Origin: Puccinellia tenuiflora
Lineage: Eukaryota; Streptophyta; Magnoliopsida; Poales; Poaceae
NCBI GenBank assembly: GCA_012064385.1
Contig: QRDG01000520.1
Coordinates: 496,001-560,000, forward strand
DNA length: 64,000 bases
Reading direction: 5' to 3'
Shown: in pieces, positions 44,110 to 56,537 of the stretch
Position numbering within the stretch: position 1 is the first letter of the stretch
Layout: the number at the start of each line of letters is the position of its first letter
Notes under the pieces: generated by a model
Databases searched by the model: none
The model's input: the letters and a program-made list of their open reading frames with translations, nothing else
What the model was told of the DNA's origin: nothing
Position numbers and translations under genes: made by a program

Positions 44110-44290
44110 GTCCAGGGGCGGACCCAAGTACACCTGAGTGGGGCTGACCCTCACTCAAAATTTTGAATTCTAATAGTAAGTGGTATCATTTTTAAAGAAA
44201 TCTAGTCATATTCTGCAACTTTATAGAAGGACTGCCCCACACATGATTTCCCCCTAGTGATAATTATGCTATGTCCATCCTTAATGGTTA
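44110..44290. mobile_element. Possible hAT-type MITE remnant
   Basis: CCAGGGGCGGACCCAAG at 44112 resembles the CAGGGGCGGA start of grass hAT MITEs. A matching right terminus is not clear, so the element is truncated or diverged. Confidence 0.3.
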
Positions 44291-44696
44291 TCTATGACTT
44301 GGAAAAAGCAATGGTTAACAAAAAGAATATACATACATATAGATAAAATTTACAAGACACCTATAATGTTGTATATAACTGAAATGGCGTGATGTTACTG
44401 CAAGAACATGTCTATGCTATTATACATGCCCGCTAGCACCTTGTTTACATTCTTAAATTAGTGCTTCGACCTTACTTGGTCAGATGAAGATGGGAGTTGA
44501 GGTCACGTAGACGAAATGGGAAAGAGAAACGAGAAAGAGGTAGCGCGGACGTAGGTTCACGTCGGTAGCACGCCACCCCACCCCTCGTCGTCTGATCATG
44601 TCATACATAGATGTGCATCCCGCCGCTCATGGGCATTATGACATCGTTGCTGATGTGGGAGAGTCTACACGTATGCTATGTTGCCATACTCGATGA

Positions 44697-44915
44697 TTGC
44701 TATCACCTACCAACCGGGTTTCAAAAATCCAGTTTCTGTATGAATCTAGAGAAGCAAATTTTGTAGCACAAGAACTCGCCGGATTGTCTCGTGGATCCGA
44801 CAATTTTATCTGGTTAGATGACCCCCCCCCCCCCCCCAACACACACACACACATATATAATCCTACTTTTTCTTATGCAATTGTGATTATAATGCATAAA
44901 GTGGTATGATTTAAA
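44697..44915 (+). pseudogene. Possible LINE RNase H-like 3' remnant
   Basis: The frame contains ESREANFVAQELAGLSRGS followed by FIWLDDPP, resembling the C-terminus of the RNase H-like domain at the end of some plant LINEs. It is followed by a C run, an AC microsatellite and an A-rich tail near 44910. Confidence 0.4.
44821..44854. repeat. Poly(C) and (AC)n microsatellite
   Basis: A run of about 17 C is followed by seven AC repeats. Confidence 0.9.
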
Positions 44916-45116
44916 AAAAAGAAAATTCAACCAAGAAAATATCAAGCTAATATCCGTTGTGTTCCCCCGTTGCGCGGTGTGATCCGGCCATGCATCATGT
45001 ATGTGCTGGTCATGAGAAGATGTGGGACGACGTGGAGGCATGGTGGCCTCCCACAATTCCTTCATCATTCATCATATTTTTCTTTTCATGCATGTAGCAA
45101 TAAGTAATAAATGATA

Positions 45117-45171
45117 CTCACTCCGTTCTCGTCTAGATACATTCTTATTTGGACAAACTAGGGAGTAGAAT
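45117..45171. mobile_element. Possible collapsed Stowaway-like MITE
   Basis: TACTCACTCCGTTC at 45117 and ACTAGGGAGTA at 45161 resemble the two TA-flanked ends of a Stowaway element with almost all of the interior missing. Confidence 0.3.
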
Positions 45172-46539
45172 CTAGTGGCATCCCACCATTTCAACCACCA
45201 AACAAGGTGTATGTTTTCTGAGTCCTACATGCTTCTTGAGAGTCAATCTAGTCTAACCATGCGACATCCCAACACATTTTTTGAGTCCTACGCAGTTCTC
45301 ATGCCATATCACATCATCTCCAAAATAACCAAAAGCATTTGGAACAAATGTTCATAATTGAGATGATCTAGCCATTAGCTCGTGCTCCCGGTACAACCTT
45401 TTGTTTGGTGAAAGATTCTTTGCTTTCATTTCAGAAAAGCGACTTATTCCTGCAATCCGCCCGGATCCTCCTCACCTTTCCTATTTAGTTGACTGCCAAC
45501 TAATCATGGATGGATGCATGCATGCCCATACTGCTTTGACAATCTTTGACGCTTCAGTTTTATTTCTATTCAAGTACTCATCATCCAACTAATCCGGCTT
45601 CTGCCTAACAAAACAGCGAAATTGGTCTATATGGACCGGACGAATTATTATCTTGAGATAGTAAGAGGCCTCTTCGGAGGCACATTTGAAAACTTGAGAG
45701 TTTAATACCGTGGTGTGCATCACGAAACATGTCCATGCATGTTTTCATCACTATTACAGATGATACTAATACGGGGCAGGATGCACTTCTAGCATGTCCA
45801 AGTACTAGAATGTATATAGCATATGGTGCTAAGAGCATAAAACCGACTTCCAGATGTATACTATTACAAAATGTATCACATAATAAAGGTACTAAAGACA
45901 GTTCCTTGTAGAATAAAACGTACAATGCCAACTTATACATTTTTGGTTGACGTTAACATGTAGCTACTACAGTAACACTACAGCGCACATAGTAAATGCA
46001 AAGTTGCAAATGGAAAAACTGTTTTGTACAAACAAACAAAAAGGTAAACAAATAAATAAGGAACTTCACATGAGCATTTTGTGAATGATACCTATCTAGG
46101 AAAGATCAGGGAATTACAAAATAGCATCTCCGTCAAAGAACGGAATTGCTGTGCGTACGACAGTTTGCGTACGATTCCCGTCCGACACTTGACCTGGGCC
46201 GTGAGATGGGCCAACAATCCGTTATCGAACGCTTTGATTTGAGTATCGTACAGGTATCGGACAAGAAAACGTCGGATGTGTAGCAGCGTTCGTCAATGAG
46301 AATTATCCACGTATAAAAGAAGCGAGAAATATGTAGGGTGAACCATTTGCCGTGTGCGCGATTTGTCATGAGCATTTTTTCGGGGCACACGAAAAAGGCC
46401 TAATTTACCGTAGGCCATCAAGAATACTCACGGAAAATCGAAAACTCATGGCAAATCTAAGAAAAAGCTCATGACAAAACAATACTCAGGGCAAATCTCG
46501 GAAAAATGCTCACGCTAAAATATATCCATAGGAAAACCG

Positions 46540-46621
46540 GTGACATGTGTCCCAGCGACCCAGCTGTCCGTCCTTGACGGCAAACTGGTGACAGGTGTCC
46601 CAGCCGTCCGTCCTTGACGGC
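46540..46621. repeat. Tandem duplication (GGTGACAKGTGTCCCAGC...GTCCGTCCTTGACGGC)
   Basis: Two copies of a roughly 40-base unit ending CCGTCCGTCCTTGACGGC or CTGTCCGTCCTTGACGGC lie next to each other. Confidence 0.75.
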
Positions 46622-48009
46622 GAGGAAACAATGCTATTAATTTGCCGTTAGCTATGCTAGAAATCTCACGCAAATCCTATGCTAACCGGCAACAAAATTA
46701 ATAATATTTGAGCAGTCCAGGCACCACATTCGGCAGTATGGGCCGCAACCCATCTAGGATATTGTCGTGAGCTTTCTGGATGGGTTGGAACAACCCACCA
46801 TGGCTGATTGTGGCACATGTATGGCCCAATGTTTTTTTGCCGGCGGTTATGATAAAAAGTATTCCCGCGAGCTTTCCAGAAAAACACACATAAAGTCGAA
46901 ATTGCTTCACTCCGCGCGCCCGAGCGCTCGCGCGGTCTCCGCACACAGATGCAAGGATGGTGGGCCCCATCCATGTGTCTTCTCCCTCACCTTTCTTCTT
47001 CCCCCGACACCCAGCCTTCCCCAAGACGCGCCGAAGATGCCGCCGCGGAGCCGCGGGAGAAGTCGACCATCGAGGCTAGACCTTATCGGTGGGGGTGGGG
47101 GTGCTCGTGGCCGACGAGATCCCGTGTGTGTGTGTGGGGGGGGGGGGGGGGGGGGGAGTTTAGAGGGATGGTCGGGGCGGCACGGACCAGCGAAGGAGGT
47201 GATTTGAGGAGGGCGAGGTGGGCGCGGAAGCACCGCCGGCTGCGGATGGCGGAGGCAGGTGTTTCGGCTGGCGGGGGGTTGCACTCGGTCTTCTCCCCCT
47301 AGTGCCTTGTATTGTCGGAATCCGCACGGGCACTCCTGCGCGCGTAACCTAGCCTCGTCTCCTCCATGTCGCCTTCGCTGCTCTGTCTATGAGATCTCAT
47401 AGCAAGGTACGATGGCAACTGAAGCGGCAAGACCCTCTCTCTCATATCCGGCAGCTTTGCTGGCCAGCATGAGGGGTCACGAAGGGTTTCACTTCCTATT
47501 TATTTACTTTTGTGGCTGCCGTCGAGGATGATGCACATGATATGCTTGACAATTTACCTACCCGGTAGGGACATCCTCTCATTGAATATGAGAAGTTTGA
47601 GAAAGCTACCAATGGAAAATCATGCAGGGATGCTCTACAACAGGTACCAAGATGTTAGATACTAATTCTCCTTCCAAAACATACAAATTCTAGCTTTACA
47701 ACACATTCTATGCCAATCATAAATGCATAAATACATCTGGTATGTAACTATTATATTATTGTACTATATTATCTCACACAACGCTGAGAAATAACAGTAG
47801 ATAGTTAGAAGGGAGGTTTGTAGATTATGTCATCAAATAATCTTCAAGCACCTAAATTATTGGTTGGTTGCTAAACATAGCCAACGTCAAGGCCTCTAGA
47901 AATCATCTTCGCAAAATTGGTGATTGTTTGTTCCATGCAATAAACACCTCATGTTTTAAGAAAGAGCAGAGGACATCTTTGTCCCAACAAAATAAAAAAG
48001 GTAAAAAAT

Positions 48010-48160
48010 CGCAAACTGAGCTGTGCTCTGGCGGTTTAGGTTCCGTGTTGTGGTGGAATCAGCCCACCCAGGTTCAAGTCCTAAACTTGGCATGGGTGCT
48101 CGCTTTTACTTGGAATTATTCAGGATTTAACCGGCGATGTTCTTTAAGTGGTACGTGACG
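48010..48160 (+). mobile_element. tRNA-derived SINE-like fragment
   Basis: AATCAGCCCACCCAGGTTCA, running on into AGTCC, contains a pol III B box (GGTTCAAGTCC), followed by TTGGCATGGGTGCTCGC and TTCAGGATTTAACCGGCGA. The right end is cut by the Gypsy LTR at 48168. Confidence 0.55.
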
Positions 48161-48167
48161 TGCCTGT

Positions 48168-49349
48168 TGATGTGGGTACACCTTTTCGGGTATGCCACCG
48201 TGGCTAACCCTGGTGCGGAAGAGAGTAAAAGGCCCATCCGTCATCAGGCCCAGAAAGGAGGCCCCGAAGGAAAGGATAGAAATATTAGGTCGGTAGGCCC
48301 GGATGTAAACCTAGTCGGTATAGGACCCGAGACCTAGTCCCACTATTTAAGGACTGGGAGGGCCGCCGACCTAGGGTACGCTCATACTCGCCACCAGAAA
48401 CCCTAGCGAGATCGCATCTCACGATCTCGCCATTGTAATCGATCTGTAAGCTCCATCATCAATTCCAGACAAGCAGGACGTAGGGCTTTTACCTTCGGGG
48501 GCCTGAACCTGGGTAAATCCCGCTTGTCAGCCGACGAATCCACCAGTACCACCGTCTTCTTCTCTCGTTCTCTCAACCCAAGGATGTCATCCGAGGGATT
48601 TGGCGTGGTAACCCCACGTCAATTGGCGCCGTCTGTGGGAAAGACTGGTGCTGGATCTACGGGTTCGGCGGCTTCATCAGCGACCATCAGCGACTCGCCG
48701 GATCTGCAACAGCCGATCTACTTCGGCTCACTGGGTTTTCACCCGCACTCACCGGTCGTGCAATCGGCTTTCGAGGACCTGCAAGCTGGCGTGGAGGCGA
48801 GCTTTGGCAAGCTGCGTTTCTACGTCAACAAGTGGGGCACGCTCCGTCTCACGGACGCACCCCCTTCTGCATCGGAGGAACCCGCCGCTTCATTGACTTC
48901 ATCGGCGGAAGTCGCAACTTCATCGACTACATCGGTGGGCATCCTGCTAGCCCGCACGGATTTCGCGGAAGAAACACTCGATGAACCTGCATCGCCCTTG
49001 ACCGCAGCATCGCGATCTACATCGCCAACCGTCGACTTCGCGCGCACGACCGAGATGCCGGTCGTGCCATACATCTCATCTACTCCGTCAAGCCCTACGT
49101 ATTCCACCAGCGGAGCCTCGGCATCCTTTGAGTCCGCCTTTGGTGACGACTCCGACGATCAGACGCCATATCCCTTACCGATCGAGGTATACATGACGGT
49201 GCCCGCAGGGGGAGGGGCATCAGGACCCGGAGAAACGGCCGCGATAGGAGCCGCAGCCGCCGCCGCCGCAAGGACGGCAGCCACAAACACGAAGGCCGAA
49301 GTAAACGCTCCGCCTAACAGGGGTGAACAGCCGAACTACCCGTACGTTG
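48168..49349 (+). mobile_element. Gypsy element, copy 1 (5' end only)
   Basis: A 454-bp LTR (48168-48621) starts TGATGTGGGTACACC and ends ACCCCACGTCA. A primer-binding site (TGGCGCCGTCTGTGGGA) begins at 48624. The gag frame follows and stops at the N at 49350, where unrelated AT-rich DNA begins. It is the same family as the element at 50767. Relative to that copy the LTR keeps 29 extra bases around 48507-48536. Confidence 0.88.
48584..49349 (+). CDS. Gag N-terminus of Gypsy copy 1 (partial)
   Basis: ATG 48584 lies inside the LTR, 38 bases before its end. The frame runs through the primer-binding site (PRQLAPSVGK) into a Ser/Thr/Ala-rich region containing PIYFGSLGFHPHSPVV and RFYVNKWGTLRL. 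It is uninterrupted up to the N. This N-terminal region precedes the capsid domain, which is seen only in copy 2. Confidence 0.65.
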
Positions 49350-49350
49350 N
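49350..49350. other. Single N at a sequence discontinuity
   Basis: The one unresolved base falls exactly where Gypsy gag sequence changes to unrelated AT-rich DNA, so it probably stands for a collapsed gap of unknown length. Confidence 0.75.
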
Positions 49351-50390
49351 GCTAGAATCATAATAAAACAATGTAATAAAACTATAATATGAAACACGGC
49401 TAGAATCATATACAAGAGGATATCTATAAACTGTGATATGGGGCAATCAAAAGATCAAACGTTCATCAAAGATATACCCTCATTTGTTTAGAGATTGTAT
49501 TAATTAACCCAAGACTACACTGAGGTGGAGATAAAAAACTCTGATGCATATGAAATCATATAGAACTGAAGTGGAGATAACATTGCAATCATAAGTTTTT
49601 TCTATTACTGCGTTATCTATTGGACGAATTAAAGAGGCCCGTAGAGTCAGAAACATATAAACTTTAGATGAAAAGATTCCTCGAAACATATAAACCTGCG
49701 TTATCTATTACTGCGTTATGCGATTCTAACTCATCAGAATTTTTATATAGATTGAATTTAGGTCAAAGGAATGAAAATATAATTCTATAGAAATTTTCAT
49801 ACACAATAGTTATATACAATTTTTCTATGCATATGAAAATTCTCATGACTACTAAATCTCTATAGAAATTTTCCTTATTTTTCTTGTGGTGCAACGAAAT
49901 ATCTATTGATCCCGATTCACGTGTTTTCAAATCCTATAGGATTCTACATGGCATGATGTTTTATTTATACATTTTCCCTATTCCCATGTTTTCAAATGAT
50001 GCAAACCAAATAAACCTTAATAATTTCTCTGGTAACTATCTTAGATTATTCTAGACTATTTGGGTGTTTGTACGAATGACTAACTTAGACTATCTTAGAT
50101 TATCTCACACCATCATTAGTATTTTGAACAAAGGAATGACTATCCTACGCTATTTTGGCATTTCTATGAAATAGATTGTGCAACGAGAATTTTAGGGAAA
50201 CACAAACATGAGGTATTCATGCATTTTAGCTCCTAGAGGAATCTAGGATAAATGAAACCTCAACCTCTGCTATTTTCTTCTTCTTCCCACGGTTCAAATT
50301 CATGTGTTCCGAACGTGGCTTCGTTAATAACCTAAACAGCCAGCGCAGAGCCCAAAAATATGCAAAGGTAGTACTCCTAGTAATGCAAAG
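49351..50390. other. AT-rich sequence without gene
   Basis: It has repeated short motifs such as CTATAGAAATTTTC and CTTAGAYTAT but no terminal repeats or coding frames that I can support. Confidence 0.5.
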
Positions 50391-50600
50391 GTGGAGGGGA
50401 AGCTTACCGGTCTTGAGGAGGGTGCTGGAGGCAGTGGCGGGGAGAGGAGGGTGCTGGCGACGGCGGCGGCGACGGGGAGAGGAGGGTGCTGGCGGCGGCG
50501 GTGGCGACGGGGAGAGGAGGGTTGGCGGCGGTGGCGGTGCGCGCGGGCCGCGGGAGTCGACGGTGGCGGCGGTGGCGCGCGGCGGCAGTACGACGCGAGA
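50391..50600. repeat. GC-rich minisatellite (GGGGAGAGGAGGGTGCTGGC)
   Basis: The unit GGGGAGAGGAGGGTGCTGGC plus a GGCGGCGGCGAC spacer is repeated about three times. Its Gly/Arg-rich frames are compositional. Confidence 0.75.
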
Positions 50601-50639
50601 GTGGAAAATTTAGGGATCGAATGAGGGAGATCGAGCTCG

Positions 50640-50766
50640 ACCGGCCGGTTATGTAGTACTACCTACCGCTGCCGAACAACATATGTGGTTCGCCAGTGAC
50701 ACTAAACTTACCGCTGGCGAACCGCTGAACTAGTTTGCCAGTGGTAGGTGGCGCCGTTAGGGTTGC
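50640..50766. mobile_element. CACTA-like sub-terminal fragment
   Basis: GGTTCGCCAGTGACAC and CCGCTGGCGAACCGCTG form inverted motifs, and TACCTACCGCTGCC is answered by GCCAGTGGTAGGTGGC. The arrangement recalls sub-terminal arrays of a second CACTA family, cut by the Gypsy LTR at 50767. Confidence 0.4.
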
Positions 50767-51175
50767 TGACGTGGGTACACCTTTCGGGTGTGCCACCGTG
50801 GACTACCCGGTGCGGAGTAAAAGGCCCATCGGTCATCAGGCCTAGGAAGGAGGCCCCGAAGGGGAGTTTAGAGATACTAGGCCCAGATGTAAACCTAGTC
50901 GGTATAGGATCCGAGACCCCGTCCCACTATTTAAGGAGGGGGAGGACCACCGGCCTAGGGTACGCTGGTATTCACCACCAAAACCCTAGCGAGATTGAAT
51001 CTCACGATCTCGCCATTGTAACCAATCTGTAAACTCGATCATCAATCTCAGACAAGCAGGACGTAGGGCTTTTACCTTCGGGGGCCGACGAATCCACCAG
51101 TACCACCATCTTCTTCTCTCGTTCTCTCAACCCAAGTATGTCATCCGAGGGATTTGGCGTCGTAACCCCACGTCA
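50767..51175 (+). repeat. 5' LTR of Gypsy copy 2
   Basis: Inverted ends TGACGTGGGT and ACCCCACGTCA. TATTTAAGG near 50930 is a probable TATA box. Confidence 0.85.
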
Positions 51176-53734
51176 TTTGGCGCCGTCTGTGGGAAAGACT
51201 GGTGCTGGATCTACGGATTCGGCGGCTCCATCGACAACCATCGGCGACTCGCCGGATCTGCAGCAGCCGATCTACTTCGGCTCCTTGGGTTTTCACCCGC
51301 ACTCGCCGGTCGTGCAATCGACTTTCAAGGATCTGCAAGATGGCGTGGAGACGAGCTTTGGCAAGCTACGTTTCTACGTCAACAAGTGGGGCATGCTCCG
51401 TCTCACGGACGCACCTCCTTCTGCATCGGAGGAACCCACCACTTCATCGACTTCATCGGCGGAAGTCGCATCTTCATCCACTGCACCGGTGGACATCCTT
51501 CCAGCCTGCACGGATTTCACTGAGGAAACGCTCAACAAACCTGCATCGCCTTTGGCTGCAGCATCGCGATCTACATCGCTAACCATCGACTTCGTGCGCA
51601 CGACCGAGGCATCGGTCGTGCCATACACTTCATCTACTCCATCAAGCCCTGCGTACTCCATCAGCGGAGCCTCGGCATCCTTCGAGTCCGCCTTCAGCGA
51701 CGACTCCGACGATCAGACGCCGTACCTCTGGCCGATCGAGGTGTACATGACGGTGCCCGTAGGAGGAGGAGCGTCAGGACCCGGAGAAACGGCCGCGGCA
51801 GGAGCCGCAGCTGCCGCTGCCGCCGCCGCTGCCACTGCAAGGACGACAGCCGCAAACACGGAGGCTGGAGCTAACGCTCCGCCTAATGGGGGCGCGCAGC
51901 CGACCTACCCGTACGTGGTGACTCTGCAGAATGGGCGGACCCAGCTCCACATCGACCAAGCTATGGGTGAAAAGGCAATCAATGCCGTAGCAGACGGCCA
52001 ACCAGCGGCCGACGTGGCAGCAGCAGACGTGGCGTGCTACCAGTACCTGCTGTGGCAGGAAAGTCTCAAGCTGGAAGCTACGAAGGCAGAACTGGCGGAG
52101 CACAGAAGGCAAGCCAGCATATCGAGTGCGCGGCGGGCAGGGCTGTCCGTCCAATCTTCAGGGTGATCCCGTGACCCCCAAGCACAGCCTCGGTACTTAC
52201 GAATACCCGAGGCAGATCGTACCAACGTCACCTGTAATCTGGAGGCGTCCTTCATGTCCGTGGACGAGCAGGGAATTCCTATCCCCAAGACTGCCTCCGG
52301 TGTCTTAATGTCAGTGGCCACATACCTATAGGCTACACAGCCGCCAGAAAGCGATCCGCGGGCGGCGTTGCATCGCCAACAAATCAAGTTCCTCATTACA
52401 ATGGGGACGACATTGATACCTGAGGAGCCACAACCAGCTGCAGTCGCGGTAGCTGGCAACAACACAGTCAATCGCCGACAGCCGAGCCCGCGCCGGGAGA
52501 CAAGAATGCGAGAGGTGAGCGATCGTATCACTCGCGATCGCGATCGAGAAAACCGCGTCATTCGCGGCAACAATGAGCGAACAGTGCCGGAGCAAGACAA
52601 TCGCGTCACCCGCGACCGCCGAAACCGCGGCAATCGCGAGCATGAGGAGCGTTACCAGCTTAACGAAGGTGAAGATGCGCGTAATGCCATCACGCACAAC
52701 AAGGTCACCAGGAACCGCTCCAGGCGAGTGGCTCAAGAGGACGAAAGCGACAGCACGTCGTCCGAGGATGAACTCGAGCCCTGCGGTGCGCTATGCTTCA
52801 GTCGACACATCTGGGAAACCAGAATGCCGAAAGGATTCAGGTTAACCTCGGAAACCCCCAAGTACGATGGCTTGCAGGAACCATCCGCCTGGTTGGTGGA
52901 CTACCTGACGGCAGTAACCTGCCAGAGAGGATCGACGTCTACTGCTATGCGGTACATACAACTCAAGCTCTCGGGATCGGCTCGAGCTTGGCTCAAGAGC
53001 CTACAGAGAGGCGCATACACCTGCTGGGAAGACTTCAAAGAGGACTTCGTCCGCAACTTCATCGGCACATACAAGAGACCTGCCTCATTGGAGGAGCTGC
53101 GAGCCTGCAAGCAGCGTGAAGATGAGACGCTGCGTGAGTACATCCAGCGATGGACTCTTCTCCGCAACGGCACGAACAAGATATCGGAGGACAACGCCAT
53201 ATACGCGTTTACCCGAGGAGTATATCGGTTCGAGCTCCGGGAAACATTTGGTCGCGTGAAGCCCAAGACCATCGCCCATCTCATGCAGATAGCCAATGAG
53301 TGGGCGGACGGCGAAGATTACATACGCAATGAGCGCGTTGGCACGCCCGGCAACGATGGCGACCAAGCTCTTGGAGTCGCTGCAACAGCGACCGCCGTCG
53401 CAAGAGGAAGTCGCGTGTCTACGAAGACACGGAGGGCATGAAACTCATGGCAGCAGGTTTCGCTGATGGCCGCGAGCAAAGAAACCATGACGACAATCGC
53501 TACGAGCACGACAGTCGAACAACCGATTACAACAGCAGCAAAGAAGTCAAGCGTGAATGGCGGCCCCGTGAATCGCGAGGTGGTCGAGCTCCACGACCTC
53601 CCCCAACGCTCCATGACGCGTGCCGATTCCACATGTTCATGGATGAGAATGGTGTTCTCACATCCAAGCACCTCCTTAAGGACTGCGAAAAGTTCCAAGA
53701 CCTCCATGCACAGTACGCACAGCTCCTTTTGTAG
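51138..53734 (+). pseudogene. Gag of Gypsy copy 2
   Basis: Three blocks are visible. The first is 51138-52166, an N-terminal region starting inside the LTR. The second is 52368-53441, with an arginine-rich stretch and then a capsid-like domain (PKYDGLQEPSAWLVDYLTA, MRYIQLKLSGSARAWLKSL, FKEDFVRNFIGTYKRP). The third is 53438-53734, with a CRFHMFMDENG...HLLKDC zinc-binding-like motif. The blocks are separated by a TGA (52164) and a frameshift near 53430, and the last ends at TAG 53732. Gag would form the retrotransposon particle. Confidence 0.8.
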
Positions 53735-54069
53735 CAGCAACGGCAGGCGCAGGCGGTACCCGGGGCATTGGCTGTGGGAGCGCCGCACGCTCCACCATTG
53801 CCCCCGGGACACATGGCGGGTGCAGTCCAATACCAGCCATGGGTAGAAGAGCCAAGATCTGACGGAGATGCTTACCCAAAGCCCGTGGGTCGCATTTCAT
53901 GATCCAGAAGGGGCGTCCCTCGAATCGGGACCAAAAGCTCATAACGCGGTAGGTTCACCTTGGCGTCAAATCACCACCCGCGGTACCCGAGTACCTCAAC
54001 TGGTCACACGCCAGCATAACATTCTCAAGGGACGATCATCCGCCTCTAGTCCCGCGGCCGGGCCACTCT

Positions 54070-54519
54070 GCCCTCGTTCTGGACGCACAGGTCGGAGGCT
54101 TCGCCATGAGCCGTGTGTTCATGGATGGCGGTAGCGGAATCAACATCATGTTCGCCGACACGCTGCACAGAATGAACATACTGATGACAAACTTGGCGCC
54201 TTCCGTCAACACCTTCCATGGCATAGTACCAGGGAGACCATTCTATCCCCTGGGTACGATCTCACTCGATGTGATTTTTGGCGAGCCAGCCAACTTTCGG
54301 AAGGAGAAGATCGAGTTTGAGGTGGTTGACTGGAAATCGCAATACAACGTCATCCTAGGACGACCGGCGTTCGCGCGATTCATGGCAGTGCCACATTACG
54401 CATACCTGAAGCGGAAGATGCCGGGACCCTACGGGACAATCACCATCAGCGGAGACTTCGAGCGGTCTGACGAGTGCGACCGCAAGTTTAACAAGATCTC
54501 TGAGTCGTTCGGGGCGTAG
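54070..54519 (+). pseudogene. Aspartic protease region of Gypsy copy 2
   Basis: VFMDGGSGINIMF contains the active-site D-G-G/S motif of retroelement proteases, and VILGRPAFARFMAVPHYAYL is the conserved C-terminal part. TAG 54517 ends the frame, but the same frame continues directly into reverse transcriptase. Confidence 0.8.
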
Positions 54520-56508
54520 GAGCAGCTCCAGGAGTTGGCTGTCACCAACGACCGCACCCTCTTTCCAGAGGGCAAAAAATCAGCGTCACGCTCTGCCTTC
54601 AACGCGACAAACGACACAAGGGAGCATCAGTTGCACCCGACGGACCCCAAGAAGACGGTCCTCATATCGACGAGCTTGCCTTTCGCACAGGAAAGCGCGC
54701 TCGTCGAGTTCCTACGTGAGAACTGGGAAATTTTTGCCTGGTGTCCAGCCGACATGCCAGGCATACTCAGGGAATTCACCGAGCACGCCCTACATATTTT
54801 GCCCAATGCGCAGCCCGTCAAGCAAACAATGCGCCGCTTCGCGGAGCCGAAGCGCCTCGCCATCAGGCAGGAAATCGACAGGCTCCTAGCAGCCAACTTT
54901 ATCCGGGAGATCAAGAAGTCTGATTGGGTCGCCAACCCAGTCCTGGTGCCAAAGAAAAACATAGACATACTATGCATGTGTGTCGACTTCACTTCGTTAA
55001 ACAAGTGTTGTCCAAAAGATCATTTTCCACTGCCTCGAATCGACCAAATTGTCGACTCGACTGCAGGCTGGGCACGCCTCTGCTTTCTGGATTCCTATTC
55101 AGGCTACAACCAGATCAGGATGAAGAAGGAAGACGAAGAGAAAACAACATTCATCACACCCTTTGGTGTTTACTGTTACACGACGATGCCCTTCGGGCTG
55201 AAGAACGCGGGTGCTACATACCAGCGTATGATGCAGAACTGCCTGAAGAAGCAAATCGGCCGCAATGTTCAAGTATACGTTGACGACATCGTCATCAAGA
55301 CCAAGGAGGAAGAAACACTCCTTGACGACCTTCGCGAAACATTCGCCGCACTGAAGAAATATACCATCAAGTTGAACCCTACCAAGTGTGTGTTCGGCGT
55401 GCCAGCCGGGCAACTACTCGGTTACCTCGTATCTGCGCGAGGCATTGAAGCGAACCCAGAGAAGATACAGACGCTCCTGAAGATGCCGGCTCCGTCGAAA
55501 CTCAGGGATGTGCAGCAGCTCTCTGGAAGGATAGCAGCACTCAGCCGGATCATTAGCAGGCTTGGGGAGAAGGCGCTCCCGTTCTACCACTTGATGAAGA
55601 AGACGGACCGCTTCGAGTAGACTGAAGAAGCCCAAGCCGCCTTCGTCGACCTCAAGCGCACCCTGTCAACACCACCAGTACTGGTGGCACCACACGAAAA
55701 GGAGCAGCTGTATCTCTATATAGCGGCCACAAACAAGGTAGTCAGCACGGTGCTGGTGGTCGAGCGAGCCGAGGAAGGAAAAGCTCATGGAGTGCAGAGA
55801 CTAATATATTACCTCAGCGAGGTGCTGTCTCAGTCGAAGTAGAGATACCCGCACTATCAGAAGCTGGCGTATGGGGTATTCATGACCTCGCGTAAGGTGG
55901 CACACTACTTCCAAGAGCACCCTATCACGGTGGTGAGCGCGGCTCCCCTAAGTGACATACTCAACAACTCCAAAGCGACAGGCAGAATCGCCAAATGGAG
56001 CATTGAATTAGGTTCTCTAGTCCTAACATACAAACACCCTACAGCAATCAAGGCTCAAGTTCTCCCTGACTTCACTACAGATTGGATGGAGATGCAGCTG
56101 CCATCGGTACCTGATATGTCCAGCTCATGGACCATGTACTTCGATGGGTCCAAGTGGAATGAAGGCGCAGGAGCAGGTGTTATCTTGATATCACCCAAAG
56201 GCGACAAGCTGCGTTATGTGCTGCAGATGGACTTCGAGAAGCCATCCAACAACGAAGCAGAATATGAAGCCCTGATCCATGGGATGAAGATGGCCAAGGA
56301 GTGCGGCGCTGATCGTCTGATGATATACGGAGACTTGAACTTGGTCGTGCAACAGACCATGAAGGAGTGCGATGCAACAACAGAGAACATGATAGCGTAC
56401 AGGAACCTGTACAACATCATGGAAGGGAGCTTTGACGGTTGCGAGCTCCGCCATATTGGGCGAGCAAGAAACGAGGAGGCAGACACCCTGGCCAACATCG
56501 GTCCCTGA
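54520..56508 (+). pseudogene. Reverse transcriptase-RNase H of Gypsy copy 2
   Basis: Reverse transcriptase motifs include KSDWVANPVLVPKKN, FLDSYSGYNQI, TMPFGLKNAGATYQRMM and the catalytic VYVDDIVIK. Two in-frame TAG codons (55618 and 55840) lie in the connection and first RNase H-like region. The second RNase H domain (MYFDGSKWNEGAGAGVIL, NNEAEYEALIHGM, GDLNLVVQQ, NEEADTLANIGP) is open to 56508. It synthesises retrotransposon cDNA and degrades the RNA strand. The key aspartates look intact. Confidence 0.85.
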
Positions 56509-56537
56509 AACTCAAGGTACCCCCTGGAGTCTTGCTT

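Larger units (their letters stand above)
43651..48009. other. Intergenic region with small repeat remnants
   Basis: No convincing gene was found. The patch at 46900-47300 is GC-rich with open frames, a GT run and a G run of about 25 (47131-47156), and could be the edge of an unrecognised gene or element. 47400-47660 has short open stretches of no clear family. Individual remnants are listed separately. Confidence 0.4.

Noticed and set aside
46949..47302. Possible first exon near the G run
   Set aside because: The open frames pass through GT and G runs and lack a recognisable domain, start context or downstream exons.
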